A stretch of 64,000 bases of DNA from Bifidobacterium castoris (GCF_003952025.1 NZ_QXGI01000006.1:58036-122035), one strand, 5' to 3'. Shown: positions 13,447 through 22,617, numbered from the stretch's first letter. The notes: generated by a model not told the origin, from the letters alone. Numbers and translations are program-made.

Positions 13447-13500
13447 GCGCATGCGACAGGGCGCACCACATTGATATGCGGTGCGCCCTGTCGCATGCGC
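13447..13500 (+). terminator. Hairpin after the flavodoxin gene
   Basis: The 21-base arms 13447-13467 (GCGCATGCGACAGG...) and 13480-13500 are perfectly complementary around a 12-base loop. It starts 32 bases after the flavodoxin stop. A T-tract is missing, but stem length and position support a terminator. Confidence 0.7.
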
Positions 13501-13640
13501 GGATTCCGGTACCACGCCCGATGTCCCCGTTGGTGTACCTGACTGTATACCTAAAACGTGGATCTCCGGCTACTTTTCCGTACTTCCACGCACTCGACCC
13601 GCACTATCGGGAGAAGTCTGAAACCCTTGGAATTTCAAAG

Positions 13641-13677
13641 AAAAGAGCCGCTGCGGTGGAATGAATGCAGCGGCTCT
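13641..13677 (-). terminator. Terminator of the tRNA-Ala gene
   Basis: On the minus strand AGAGCCGCTGC pairs with GCAGCGGCTCT (13644-13654 with 13667-13677) and is followed by TTTTCTTTG. It lies 3 bases beyond the tRNA 3' end and has classic intrinsic-terminator form. Confidence 0.8.
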
Positions 13678-13679
13678 AG

Positions 13680-13752
13680 TGGAGCTGATGGTAATCGAAA
13701 CCACGACCTCTTCGATGCGAACGAAGCGCTCTACCAACTGAGCTACAGCCCC
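13680..13752 (-). tRNA. tRNA-Ala (anticodon CGC)
   Basis: Read leftward, the acceptor arm GGGGCTG pairs with CAGCTCC (one G-T pair), followed by discriminator A. The D-arm is GCTCAGTTGGTAGAGC. The anticodon stem CTTCG/CGAAG encloses TTCGCAT, giving anticodon CGC for alanine codon GCG. The T-arm contains GGTTTCGATTACC. The length is 73 bases and CCA is not encoded. A terminator follows directly. Confidence 0.95.
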
Positions 13753-13849
13753 GTGGATGTTGTCGTGCTCCGCATGACAACTCGCCTAACGATACCCGCG
13801 GTCGTGAACAAATGCAAATCGCGTGTGTCGCGGCGGCGCGTCGGCCATG

Positions 13850-13900
13850 TTTCGACGATTTTCGACAATCGGCCCGTAGTGATGGAGCATCGCGTCGAAA
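13850..13900. promoter_or_regulatory. Operator-like half-sites upstream of the lacI-family gene
   Basis: TTTCGACG at 13850-13857 and TTTCGAC at 13860-13866 are direct copies of one arm of the palindrome at 15034-15051; the inverted arm CGTCGAAA occurs at 13893-13900. The sites lie about 100 bases before the regulator start and suggest autoregulation. Confidence 0.4.
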
Positions 13901-13998
13901 CACGTTAGGATGGCCCACGGATGCAACGAACACGAGCAGTCCGACGCGGCCGGCGCGATGCGGCGCCGCCATGCGATCCATCATCGAGCGAGGTGCAG

Positions 13999-15003
13999 AT
14001 GGCCGGTATCAAGGATGTGGCGGCGAAGGCCGGGGTGTCGATCAGCACGGTCTCCTACGTCGTCAGCGGCAAACGCAAGATCGGCGACGAGACGCGCGAG
14101 CGCGTGCGCGCGGCCGCGCTCGAGCTCGGCTACCGGCCGGTCATCGACGCGACGGCGCCGACCAAGGCCACGCATGTGCTCGCCGTGAGCTCGCCGCTGC
14201 GCCCGTACACCGACGTGGCGAACTACGCGGCCTTCTTCTTCGCGCTCGCGACCGCGTCGAAACGCCACGGCTACGACATCCTGCTGTTGATGCACGAGGC
14301 CGGCGACCAGGAGCTGCGGCGCGTCGCCGACCGGCATATGGCGGACGGCGTCTTCCTGCTCGACGTCCTGCTCAGCGATTCGCGCGCGGACATGGCCGGC
14401 GCGATTGACATTCCGGTGGTCAGCATCGGCTATACGAACGACACGGCGAACGTGTACACGGTGGACATGGACTTCGCGCGCATGGGGCGCGAGGCGATGG
14501 AGAAGGCGCATGTGCTCGGGCACCGCCATGTGATGCTGTACTGCCCCGACCGCCGCGCGTTCCTCGACGGGTCGAACTTCCTCGTCCGCTTCCTCGACGC
14601 GGCGATGCAGCGCGGCGAGGAGCTCGGCATGGCCGTCACCCGCAAGTTCGCGTCCGGCCGGTCCGCCGACGACGTCAACCTCGCCGTCGACGAGGCCTTC
14701 TCCGCCGATCCGCGGATCACGGCGGTCATCTGCGAGGAGAACGCCGCGCAGATAGGGCTGCTGATCGGCGCGCTGAACCGCAAGGGGCTGCGTGTGCCGC
14801 AGGACGTCTCCGTCATGGCGGCATGCACGAACGGTCCGTCGGCGCGGCTCGCCGATGAGATGCCGATGAACCCGAACGCCGTGTGCGAACGCGCCGTCGA
14901 TGTGATGGTCGAAGTGCTGCGCGGCGAGCGGCGCGACGTCGGTTACGTCGAACTGCTGCCGGGGGAGTACTGCGCGCGCGGCACGATGCGAGCGCGTCGA
15001 TGA
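13999..15003 (+). CDS. LacI-family transcriptional regulator
   Basis: A 334-residue DNA-binding sugar sensor. Residues 1-50 form the LacI helix-turn-helix and hinge (IKDVAAKAGVSISTVSYVVSG, then the helix RERVRAAALELGYRP). The rest is a periplasmic-binding-protein-like effector domain (VFLLDVLL, VVSIGYTND, HRHVMLYCPDRRAFLDG). It is translated from ATG 13999 after a GAGGTG site. It lies directly upstream of, and in the same direction as, a sugar ABC transporter and GH31 gene, and probably represses them through the perfect palindrome at 15034-15051. The inducer is not known; a xylosylated or gluco-oligosaccharide fragment would fit the operon. Confidence 0.9.
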   Translation: MAGIKDVAAKAGVSISTVSYVVSGKRKIGDETRERVRAAALELGYRPVIDATAPTKATHVLAVSSPLRPYTDVANYAAFFFALATASKRHGYDILLLMHEAGDQELRRVADRHMADGVFLLDVLLSDSRADMAGAIDIPVVSIGYTNDTANVYTVDMDFARMGREAMEKAHVLGHRHVMLYCPDRRAFLDGSNFLVRFLDAAMQRGEELGMAVTRKFASGRSADDVNLAVDEAFSADPRITAVICEENAAQIGLLIGALNRKGLRVPQDVSVMAACTNGPSARLADEMPMNPNAVCERAVDVMVEVLRGERRDVGYVELLPGEYCARGTMRARR

Positions 15004-15033
15004 CGCCGCCGTCATCGACGCTTTTCGAAGCGG

Positions 15034-15084
15034 TTTCGACGCTCGTCGAAATCAGTTGGACGATATTTCCTTCGATGATTTAAT
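15034..15084 (+). promoter_or_regulatory. LacI operator and promoter of transporter unit A
   Basis: TTTCGACG (15034-15041), CT, CGTCGAAA (15044-15051) is a perfect 18-base palindrome of LacI-operator type. Five bases on lies a promoter: TTGGAC 15056-15061, 17 bases, TTTAAT 15079-15084. The transcript would start about 70 bases before the binding-protein ATG at 15160. Confidence 0.6.
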
Positions 15085-15159
15085 TTAATCATGAGATTCA
15101 AGGCTGAATCCCTGCAATATCCGAAAGTCAGTAATGGCGCTGAAGTGTAAGGAAGTACT

Positions 15160-16470
15160 ATGAACGTTCGTAAGGCAATCGCGGCGGGTCTGGCCGCCGT
15201 GACGGCGGTCGGCATGTGCGGTCTTGCGGGATGCGGCGGCAGCGGCACCGCACAGGAGGAGAACCCGACGTCGATCAAGATCTGGCATTACGAGGAGGAC
15301 AACGGCGCGATGGGCGTCGCCTGGAAGAAGGCGATGGAGATCTTCGAGAAGGAGACCGGCGTCAAGGTCGAATTCGAGAAGAAGTCCTTCGAGCAGATCC
15401 GTCAGAACGCATCGCAGATCCTCAACTCGGACGAGGCGCCGGACGTCATGGAATACAACAAGGGCAACGCGACGGCCGGTCTGCTCGCCAGCCAGGGGCT
15501 GCTGACGAACCTCGACGACTACGTCAAGCAGTACAAATGGGACGAGAAGGTCACCGGATCGCTCGCCGACACCGGCAAATACAACGACAAGGGCGTCATG
15601 GGCTCCGGCAACTGGTACGGCATCACGAACTACGGCGAGGACGTGATCATGTACTACAACAAGGACATGTTCGACAAGAACGGCATCAAGATCCCGACGA
15701 CGTTGGACGAGCTGACCGACGCGATGCAGCAGTTCGTCGACAAGGGCATCACGCCGCTCGCCGAGGGCGCCGCCGAATACCCGGTGCAGCATCTGTGGTG
15801 GCAGCTCGTGCTGAGCAAGGCCGACGACCAGTTCGTCAAGGCCTATGAGATGTACGACGGCGACGTCGACTGGGATTCGGAACCAATCACCTACGCGACG
15901 CAGACGATCAAGGACTGGACCGACAAGGGCTACATCTCCAAGGACTGCACCGGCCTCAAGGCCGAGGACGTCGGCCAGGGCTTCATCAACGGCACCTATC
16001 CGATGTTCTTCTCCGGCACCTGGTGGTACGGCCGCTTCCAGAACGACATGAAGGGCACGAACATCACGTTCTCGACCTTCCCGCAGTCCAAGAAGGTCGT
16101 CGGCTCCTCCGGCAACCTGTGGGTCATCCCGGAGAACTCGAAGCGCAAGGATCTGGCGGCCAAGTTCATCAACATCACGCTGAGCCCCGAAGTGCAGGAC
16201 CTGATGGGCAACTCCGGCGGCCTGCCGATCGCCGCCGACCCGGACAAGATCACCGACAAGGCGACGAAGGAGCTCATCGAATCCTTCAACACGGTGCTCA
16301 AGGACAACGCGCTCGGCTTCTACCCCGACTGGCCGACCGCCACCTTCTATGACGAGCTCAATGCCTCGTTGCAGGAGCTCATCAACGGCTCGACCGACGT
16401 CAAGGGCGCGATCGCCCAGATGAAGTCCGACTACGACAAGGGCGTCCAGGACGCCGGCGTCAAGGACTGA
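15160..16470 (+). CDS. Sugar ABC transporter solute-binding lipoprotein (unit A)
   Basis: A 436-residue extracellular binding protein of family 1 (MalE/UgpB-like). The lipoprotein signal ends CGLAGCGGS, lipidated at Cys25. The mature part begins with SIKIWHYEEDNGAMGVAWKKA and contains typical lobe sequences (NWYGITNYGEDVIMYYNKDMF, FFSGTWWYGRFQND). AAGGAAGT precedes the ATG. It is the first gene after the LacI operator and is followed by two permeases and a GH31 gene. The ligand cannot be read from sequence. The GH31 neighbour points to alpha-linked xylosyl or glucosyl oligosaccharides. Confidence 0.88.
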   Translation: MNVRKAIAAGLAAVTAVGMCGLAGCGGSGTAQEENPTSIKIWHYEEDNGAMGVAWKKAMEIFEKETGVKVEFEKKSFEQIRQNASQILNSDEAPDVMEYNKGNATAGLLASQGLLTNLDDYVKQYKWDEKVTGSLADTGKYNDKGVMGSGNWYGITNYGEDVIMYYNKDMFDKNGIKIPTTLDELTDAMQQFVDKGITPLAEGAAEYPVQHLWWQLVLSKADDQFVKAYEMYDGDVDWDSEPITYATQTIKDWTDKGYISKDCTGLKAEDVGQGFINGTYPMFFSGTWWYGRFQNDMKGTNITFSTFPQSKKVVGSSGNLWVIPENSKRKDLAAKFINITLSPEVQDLMGNSGGLPIAADPDKITDKATKELIESFNTVLKDNALGFYPDWPTATFYDELNASLQELINGSTDVKGAIAQMKSDYDKGVQDAGVKD

Positions 16471-16504
16471 CCGGCCCCGTTCCCATCCACGTCTCATTCC
16501 ATCC

Positions 16505-16550
16505 GCGGCGGCCGGGCGGCCAGCCCACCGCACGGCCGTCCGGCCGCCGC
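16505..16550 (+). repeat. GC-rich stem-loop between binding-protein and permease genes
   Basis: GCGGCGGCCGG near 16505 pairs with CCGGCCGCCGC ending at 16550, with a second GGCC stem inside. It resembles the intercistronic hairpins after the other binding-protein genes in this window and probably protects or attenuates the message. Confidence 0.5.
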
Positions 16551-16586
16551 ATGCCTGCAGGGCAACACCGCTGAGGGAAGTGCATC

Positions 16587-17555
16587 ATGTCTTCAACAAC
16601 CAACCGTACCAAGCGCGAGCGCGACGCGGCCACACGCGAGCGCGGGATGTCGCGCATCCCCGGAAGCCCGTCGCGGCGATTCTGGGTCTATCTGATCCCG
16701 GGGCTGCTGATGCTGCTGTGGATCATCGTGATCCCGGCCGTGTGGAACATCTATCTGAGCTTCACCAACTACCGCGGCATCAAGCCGCCGGTCTGGGCGG
16801 GCCTGACCAACTGGTCGCGCCTCATCAAGGACCACACGTTCTGGGTCTCGTTCATGAACTCGATCTGGATGATCCTGGCGATGGTCATCATCCCGATCCT
16901 CGTCGGCCTCGTGCTGTCGTCGCTGCTGTTCGACGTCGTCCAGAAGAAGTTCGGTCCGCGCACCGCCTCGACGATGCGCGCGCTGTACTACTTCCCGCAG
17001 CTGCTGCCGATCGCCGTCGCCTCGCTCGTCATGGGCTGGATCCTGCGCCCGGAGAACGGCGCGCTCAACGCGCTGCTCAAGGCGGTCGGCCTGGGCGGCC
17101 TGCAGCATGACTGGCTCGGCAAGCCGGACACGGCGCTGATCTTCCTGATGCTCATCATGATCTGGATCCAGATCGGCTATCCGCTCGTCATCTTCATGTC
17201 CGGCCTGCAGCGCGTCGATCCGGAGCTCTACGAGGCCGCGAGTCTCGACGGCGCCAATTGGTGGCAGCGGTTCCGCGCGATCACGTTGCCGTCGATCAAG
17301 CCGGAGATCTTCGTCGTCGCGCTCACCTGCACGATCGCCGCGCTCAAGGTGTTCGGCCCGGTGCAGATGCTCACGCGCGGCGGTCCGGGCACGAGCACGA
17401 CGGTGCCGTCGTACTACTCGTACAAGCAGTTCTTCCAGTCGCAGCAGGTGGGATACGGTGCGGCGATCGCCACGGCGCTCACCATCGTCATCATCATCGT
17501 TTCGATTGCGTTCACGAACCTTCAGGAGAAGGTCGCCAAAGAGGATGAGGAGTAG
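16587..17555 (+). CDS. Sugar ABC transporter permease (MalF type, unit A)
   Basis: A 322-residue membrane subunit. The N-terminus is basic (about 30 residues, many Arg and Thr). The first span is around FWVYLIPGLLMLLWIIVIP. The EAA loop reads YEAASLDGANWWQRFRAITLP. The C-terminal region has the GGPGTSTTV motif of MalF-type permeases. GAGGGAAG lies before the ATG. It is followed after 3 bases by its partner permease, so the pair is transcribed and probably translated together. No ATPase gene is nearby. Confidence 0.88.
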   Translation: MSSTTNRTKRERDAATRERGMSRIPGSPSRRFWVYLIPGLLMLLWIIVIPAVWNIYLSFTNYRGIKPPVWAGLTNWSRLIKDHTFWVSFMNSIWMILAMVIIPILVGLVLSSLLFDVVQKKFGPRTASTMRALYYFPQLLPIAVASLVMGWILRPENGALNALLKAVGLGGLQHDWLGKPDTALIFLMLIMIWIQIGYPLVIFMSGLQRVDPELYEAASLDGANWWQRFRAITLPSIKPEIFVVALTCTIAALKVFGPVQMLTRGGPGTSTTVPSYYSYKQFFQSQQVGYGAAIATALTIVIIIVSIAFTNLQEKVAKEDEE

Positions 17556-17558
17556 GCC

Positions 17559-18485
17559 ATGACTTCCACGCTCGTATCCGCCGAACAGGACTTTGAATAC
17601 AACTCGCCTGATCAGCACAAGCTCACGCCGAAGGAACTCAAGGAGATCGCGCACGTCAGGAAGAACCGCACGGCGGGCGACTGGGTGGCGCTCGCGCTGC
17701 TCATCGTCGGCGCGCTCATCATGATGTTCCCGTTCATCGTGCTGCTGCTCAACGCGTTCAAGACCTCCGCCGACTACAACGCCTCCGGACCGCTCGCCTG
17801 GCCGAAGGGGCTGAGCTTCACCGGGCTGGCCACGTTCTGGCAGCGCGTCAACTTCCCCGAGAAGGTGTGGAACAGCATCTGGACCTCCGGTCTGGTGGCC
17901 GTGCTCGCCGTCGTGCTGTCGATGTTCAACGCGTTCGCGCTCGGCATCGGACGCGTCAAGGGGCGTAAATGGATCACGCTGCTCATCATGCTCGCGAACA
18001 TGCTGCCGCAGGAGGCGATGCTCTACCCGCTGTACACGATGTTCAAGGGGATGGGCCTGTACAACAACCCGTGGGCGATCGTCATCATCTTCACCGTCAT
18101 CCAGAGCGCCTTCGGCACCTATCTGCTCTCGTCGGTCTTCGGCACCTTCCCGAAGTCGATCCTCGAGGCCGCCACGATCGACGGCGCGAGCCGCTGGCGC
18201 ATCTTCAAGGATGTCGTCTTCCCGATCTCGAAGCCGACGCTGAGCGTGCTGCTCGTGTTCTTCTTCATCTGGACATGGAACGAGTACATGATCCCGCTCG
18301 CGTTCCTCGTCGACAACTCGTCGCAGACCGTGCCGATCGCGATCAGCTCGCTGACCGGCGACCGCCTGATGGACGTCACGACGACGGCCTCGGCGTCGCT
18401 CATCAGCATCGTGCCGACGCTCATCTTCTTCCTGATCTTCCAGCGTACGCTCTCGCGCGGCATCACCGCCGGCGCCGTCAAGTGA
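17559..18485 (+). CDS. Sugar ABC transporter permease (MalG type, unit A)
   Basis: A 308-residue permease paired with the upstream gene. The N-terminal 45 residues are hydrophilic, followed by a span around WVALALLIVGALIMMFPFIV. The EAA loop is LEAATIDGASRWRIFKDVVFP. The protein ends RTLSRGITAGAVK, typical of this subunit. A GH31 alpha-xylosidase gene starts 40 bases later with its own AAGGAGA site, so the importer and hydrolase form one operon. Confidence 0.88.
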   Translation: MTSTLVSAEQDFEYNSPDQHKLTPKELKEIAHVRKNRTAGDWVALALLIVGALIMMFPFIVLLLNAFKTSADYNASGPLAWPKGLSFTGLATFWQRVNFPEKVWNSIWTSGLVAVLAVVLSMFNAFALGIGRVKGRKWITLLIMLANMLPQEAMLYPLYTMFKGMGLYNNPWAIVIIFTVIQSAFGTYLLSSVFGTFPKSILEAATIDGASRWRIFKDVVFPISKPTLSVLLVFFFIWTWNEYMIPLAFLVDNSSQTVPIAISSLTGDRLMDVTTTASASLISIVPTLIFFLIFQRTLSRGITAGAVK

Positions 18486-18525
18486 CGCGTCCGCATCCGA
18501 CCCACACCATCCACAAGGAGACCTG

Positions 18526-20874
18526 ATGAAATTCACCAACGGCTACTGGCTGATGCGCGACGGCGTCGACGCGCTGTTCGCGCGCGACGCCTACGAACTG
18601 CACGCCGACCCCGCCCGTGAGACGATCGATGTGCTCGCGCCGACGCGCGTCATCGGCGAACGCGCGAACACGCTCAACCAGCCGGCGTTTCACGTGGAAC
18701 TCAGCACGCCGATCGAGGGCGTCATCCGCGTGCGCGCCACCCATTGGCGCGGCGGCCCGCAGGGCATCGGATTCCCGATCACGCAGGACGAGGCCGGCGA
18801 TCGCGACTACGTGAGCGTCGTCGCATGCGGCGACGGCGACGGCGAGACCGGCGAGCGCGGCGCGACGGCCGCGCTGCGCTCCGGCGGCCTGACGGCGACC
18901 GTCGTCAAGGGGCCCGAATGGAACCTCACGTTCACCGACGGATCCGGCCGCATGCTCACGCAGTCGCGCGGCAAGTCGCTCGCGCGCTTCGCGCTCGACG
19001 AGCTCGCCAACGTGAGCGCGGAGCCGGTCGGCGAGTTCGGCGTGACGCCGACGGGGCTCGCGAAGGATGAATCGCGCACGTTCACGTCGATCCAGCTGTC
19101 GCTCGGCGTCGGCGAGACCGTCTACGGTCTGGGCGAACGCTTCGCCGCGTTCGTGAAGAACGGCCAGAGCGTCGACATCTGGAACGAGGACGGCGGCACC
19201 GCGTCGGAACAGGGGTACAAGGACATCCCGTTCTACATGACGAGCAACGGGTACGGCGTCTTCGTCAACGACCGCGGCCACGTCTCCTTCGAGGTGGGCA
19301 CCGTAAACACCGAGGCCGTGCAGTGCTCGGTACCGGGCGAGACGATCGACTTGTGCGTGATCTACGGGCCGACGCCGAAGCAGATCCTCGACCGCTACAC
19401 GCGGTTGACCGGACGCCCCGCGCAAGTGCCGGCGTGGAGCTACGGACTGTGGCTGACGACGTCGTTCACGACGAAGTACGACGAGGCGACGATCACGTCC
19501 TTCGTCGACGGCATGGCCGAACGCGGCATCCCGCTGAGCGCGTTCCACTACGACTGCTATTGGATGCGCGAGTTCCACTGGACCGATTTCGAATGGGACG
19601 CGCGCTTCTTTCCTGACATCGAGGCGACGCTCAGGCGGCTGCACGAGGACAAGGGGCTGCATCTGTGCGCGTGGATCAACCCGTACATCGGCCAGAGCGG
19701 CGCGATGTTCGACGAGGGCATGCGCGAAGGCTATCTGGTGCGCAACCCGGACGGCACGGTCTGGCAGACCGACAACTGGCAGGCCGGCATGGGCCTCGTC
19801 GACTTCACGAACCCTGACGCGCGCGCATGGTTCAAGGGCAAGGTCGTCGCACTGCTCAGGCAGGGCATCGACGCGATCAAGACCGACTTCGGCGAGCGCA
19901 TCCCCCGCGACGTCGTCTGGCATGACGGCGCCCCGAAGCTGTCGATGCACAACTGGTACACCGAGCTGTACAACCAGACGGTGTTCGAGGCGATCGAGGA
20001 GGTGTACGGCGCCGGCAAGGCGTGCCTGTTCGCACGTTCGGCGACGGCCGGCGGCCAGAGGTTCCCGGTGCATTGGGGCGGCGACTGCGAATCGACGTTC
20101 AACGGCATGGCGCAGACGCTGCGCGGCGGCCTGTCGCTCACATCCTCCGGATTCGGCTTCTGGAGCCATGACATCGGCGGATTCGAGGGCGCGTTCCCCG
20201 ATCCGGCCGTCTACAAGCGTTGGCTGGCCTTCGGGCTGCTCAGCTCGCACTCGCGGCTGCACGGCTCGACCGTCTACCGCGTGCCGTGGCTGTTCGACGA
20301 GGAGGATGCGCGCCAGGGACGCAGCGTCGAACCCGGTCAGAGCGCCGTCGACGTCTGCCGTGAGTTCACGCTGCTCAAGCTCAGCCTGATGCCGTATCTG
20401 TATCAGCTGGGCGTCGACGCGCACGAGCACGGCACGCCGGTCATGCGGTCGATGTTCGTCGAGTTCCCCGACGACCCGGCATGCCGCACGCTCGACCGGC
20501 AGTACATGCTCGGCCCGTCGCTGCTCGTCGCGCCGGTGTTCAGCTACTCCGGCGACGTGAGCTACTATCTGCCGGCCGGCGGGTGGACGAACTGGTTCAC
20601 CGGCGAGCATGTGCGCAGCGAGCATGGCATGTGGCGCACTGAGCATCACGATTTCGACTCGGTGCCGCTGTGGGTGCGCGACGGCTCGGTCGTCGTCACG
20701 CACCCGGGCGCGACGACGCCGGACTACGACTACGCGGACGATCCGGATGTGCGCGTCTTCCTCGGCGACGAGACCGAGGCGCGCGCGACGGTCACCTGCA
20801 CCGACGGGCGCCGCGTCGTCTTCACGGCGAGGCGTGACGGCGACGGGGTCATAGTCAACCGGGTCGATGGCTGA
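18526..20874 (+). CDS. GH31 glycosidase, probable alpha-xylosidase (YicI-like, first copy)
   Basis: A 782-residue cytoplasmic retaining glycosidase with no signal peptide. The N-terminal beta-domain is about 1-280 (begins MKFTNGYWLMRDGV). The barrel carries AFHYDCYWMREFHWTDFEWD and the nucleophile motif IKTDFGERIP with Asp454. The acid/base motif is HWGGDCES with Asp520, and SHDIGGFEG follows. These match E. coli YicI (Asp416 and Asp482, from memory), an alpha-xylosidase that removes xylose from isoprimeverose and xyloglucan ends. A YicI-like alpha-glucosidase remains possible. It closes operon A and has a paralogue at 31809 that is about 106 residues shorter. Confidence 0.8.
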   Translation: MKFTNGYWLMRDGVDALFARDAYELHADPARETIDVLAPTRVIGERANTLNQPAFHVELSTPIEGVIRVRATHWRGGPQGIGFPITQDEAGDRDYVSVVACGDGDGETGERGATAALRSGGLTATVVKGPEWNLTFTDGSGRMLTQSRGKSLARFALDELANVSAEPVGEFGVTPTGLAKDESRTFTSIQLSLGVGETVYGLGERFAAFVKNGQSVDIWNEDGGTASEQGYKDIPFYMTSNGYGVFVNDRGHVSFEVGTVNTEAVQCSVPGETIDLCVIYGPTPKQILDRYTRLTGRPAQVPAWSYGLWLTTSFTTKYDEATITSFVDGMAERGIPLSAFHYDCYWMREFHWTDFEWDARFFPDIEATLRRLHEDKGLHLCAWINPYIGQSGAMFDEGMREGYLVRNPDGTVWQTDNWQAGMGLVDFTNPDARAWFKGKVVALLRQGIDAIKTDFGERIPRDVVWHDGAPKLSMHNWYTELYNQTVFEAIEEVYGAGKACLFARSATAGGQRFPVHWGGDCESTFNGMAQTLRGGLSLTSSGFGFWSHDIGGFEGAFPDPAVYKRWLAFGLLSSHSRLHGSTVYRVPWLFDEEDARQGRSVEPGQSAVDVCREFTLLKLSLMPYLYQLGVDAHEHGTPVMRSMFVEFPDDPACRTLDRQYMLGPSLLVAPVFSYSGDVSYYLPAGGWTNWFTGEHVRSEHGMWRTEHHDFDSVPLWVRDGSVVVTHPGATTPDYDYADDPDVRVFLGDETEARATVTCTDGRRVVFTARRDGDGVIVNRVDG

Positions 20875-20949
20875 TCCGGTCGCCCATGCCGTGCAGGACG
20901 GCGGGAACATGGACGCGCCGGCGGTGGGGAAGATGCGGCTCGTGTGCGA

Positions 20950-21690
20950 TCAGGCGTTGCGGGCGTCGTCGTCGAGGGGCTCGACAAGCGGCGTCGTCTC
21001 GTCCTCGGCGAGTTCGGTCGCCGACGCGACATTCTTCCTGCCGAACTTCGCCTTGAACAGGCCGACGAAGGTCGGGATCAGCGAGATGATGAGGATCGCG
21101 ACGATGACGAACTCGAAGTTCTCCTGGACGACCGGTATGCCGCCGAAGAAGTAGCCGAGCAATGTGAACAGCGACGACCAGACGAGGCCGCCGAGAATCG
21201 AGAACGGCGTGAAACGGCGCCATTGCATGCCGGTGATGCCGGAGATGAACGGCATGAACGTGCGGATGAACGGGAAGAAGCGTCCGAGGAAGACGGCGAG
21301 CGGGCCCCAACGGTCGATCATCGTCTCCGTCTTCGCGAGACGCTCCGGCGTCATCGCCTTGACCTTGCCGGATTCGATGATGCGGCGGCCGAAGAAATGG
21401 CCGATGAAGTAGTTGCACTGGTCGCCGAGGATCGGCGCGATCCAGACGACCGGCAGCAGCGCGGCGATCGGCAGCGCGGATTCGCCGGTCGCCGCGTCCG
21501 GCGCGGCGAAGAAACCGGCGGCGAACAGCAGCGAGTCGCCGGGTAGGAACGGGAAGAAGACGACGCCGGTCTCGATGAAGACGATCAGGAAGATGAAGCC
21601 GAGCGTGGGGGCGACGCCCATCGCGATCCAGCCGGCGATCGCGCCGCGCGGATCCTTGAGCAGGTTGGCGATGAAATGAATGAATCCCAT
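20950..21690 (-). CDS. DedA family (VTT domain) membrane protein
   Basis: A 246-residue integral membrane protein of the DedA/SNARE-associated family, whose members include lipid-carrier flippases. The signature re-entrant motifs are present: FFPFLPGDSLLF near residue 45, and GRFFPFIRTFMPFISG in the second half, with the conserved Arg and Pro residues. There are several hydrophobic spans and an acidic tail (TELAEDETTPLVEPLDDD). The start at MGFIHF follows AAGGATTT; an upstream ATG at 21732 has no ribosome-binding site. It reads against the GH31 operon and interrupts the two sugar units without an obvious link to them. Confidence 0.85.
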   Translation of the reverse strand: MGFIHFIANLLKDPRGAIAGWIAMGVAPTLGFIFLIVFIETGVVFFPFLPGDSLLFAAGFFAAPDAATGESALPIAALLPVVWIAPILGDQCNYFIGHFFGRRIIESGKVKAMTPERLAKTETMIDRWGPLAVFLGRFFPFIRTFMPFISGITGMQWRRFTPFSILGGLVWSSLFTLLGYFFGGIPVVQENFEFVIVAILIISLIPTFVGLFKAKFGRKNVASATELAEDETTPLVEPLDDDARNA

Positions 21691-22022
21691 GGAAATCCTT
21701 GACGAGTGAGGACGCGGATGCGCCGTGACCATTCGTTACCTATTACCGGTATCTCTATATAGCATGGCAGCCATACGGGCGGCTGTGCGGATGGAGTGCG
21801 GGCGGTGGGGGATCCGGAAGCGGATGCGGAGGTGGCTGGCGAACAGAGTTGGGAGGGTGCGCGGCGGTTGTGATCGCGGAGGTGGGGCTTAGCGAACGGA
21901 GTTGGGTGGAGATGCGGCGGTTGTGATTGCGGGGGTCTGACGGGGCGCGGTTGTGTTGTGGCATGCAAGACGCGGCATTGCACGTGGCCTATCTTGGTGC
22001 AATGCCGCGGAATCGGATCATG
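21691..22022. other. Gene-free stretch with an imperfect tandem repeat
   Basis: Two diverged tandem units of about 50 bases lie at 21828-21877 and 21878-21930. Both run GGAGGTGG, GCGAAC-GAGTTGGG, GCGGCGGTTGTGAT-GC. Short open frames on both strands look like by-products of the skewed G/T composition. A terminator occupies the end near 21971-22009. Confidence 0.45.
21971..22009 (-). terminator. Terminator of the small membrane protein gene
   Basis: CGCGGCATTGCAC (21971-21983) pairs with GTGCAATGCCGCG (21997-22009) around a 14-base loop, 14 bases beyond the stop of the leftward gene at 22023. Confidence 0.6.
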
Positions 22023-22229
22023 TCAGTCCTCGCCGTCGGGGTGCAGGGTCGACATCCACCAGGCTGTGATGAGGAAGAAGAATGCCGATAGGACCGCTAC
22101 TCCAAGCAAGCCGCGCCAACTCAGCAACGTTGACGTGCCAGAGGTGAACAGCATCGATAGTGCGTTGAGGGCCGCGAAAAGCAGCGTGCCTGCGACAAGA
22201 CGAATCCATTGACGACGAGACAACTTCAT
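22023..22229 (-). CDS. Small two-span membrane protein of unknown function
   Basis: A 68-residue protein beginning MKLSRRQWIRLVAGTLLFAA. Two hydrophobic segments (about 11-30 and 40-60) are separated by a short polar loop with Thr and Ser; the start is basic and the end acidic (HPDGED). A weak AAGCAGG site precedes the ATG and a terminator follows the stop, which together support a real gene. I do not recognise the family. It reads in the same direction as the DedA gene but is not tightly linked to it. Confidence 0.55.
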   Translation of the reverse strand: MKLSRRQWIRLVAGTLLFAALNALSMLFTSGTSTLLSWRGLLGVAVLSAFFFLITAWWMSTLHPDGED

Positions 22230-22617
22230 GATGGCCTGCTTTCTTCCGCTACTTGAGCCGGCAGCCGATCGGACCCCTGACCGGCGTCTTCGACCAATCC
22301 TCCGGATGGGCCAGCTTTGGCAGTTTCATATAAAGCATATCAGGCGGTAGGGCGACTAAACATTTGTGCCAATAGTGGATAATATTACAATCTGCTGCAT
22401 AATATCGAGATTCAATAATCGACGTACCGTGATGGGGCGCAGCCCTGGCCGTTGTGGTGGCTGAAGCCGGTGGGCGCGTGCGAACGGTGCGCGGGGAAGA
22501 AAGCGGCCGCAGCGGAGGAAGCGCTACGGCCGGTTGTTGAGGAAAGGGGAAGGGTAAGTCTTGGGAGGATTGTCCACCGGGTGTCCGTCTCGGCATATGG
22601 TGCGGGGCGTGGCGGGG
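22230..22617. other. Gene-free stretch of 388 bases
   Basis: It lies between the small membrane protein start and the YesL-like gene stop, both leftward. It includes an AT-richer block (about 22325-22430) that may carry the promoter of the small gene, and a purine-rich G+C block after it. I see no conserved coding frame, RNA gene or strong hairpin. Confidence 0.3.

Noticed and set aside
13501-13680. Integration site or integrase remnant next to tRNA-Ala
   Set aside because: No integrase-like frame, no direct repeat of the tRNA 3' end and no change of composition were found.
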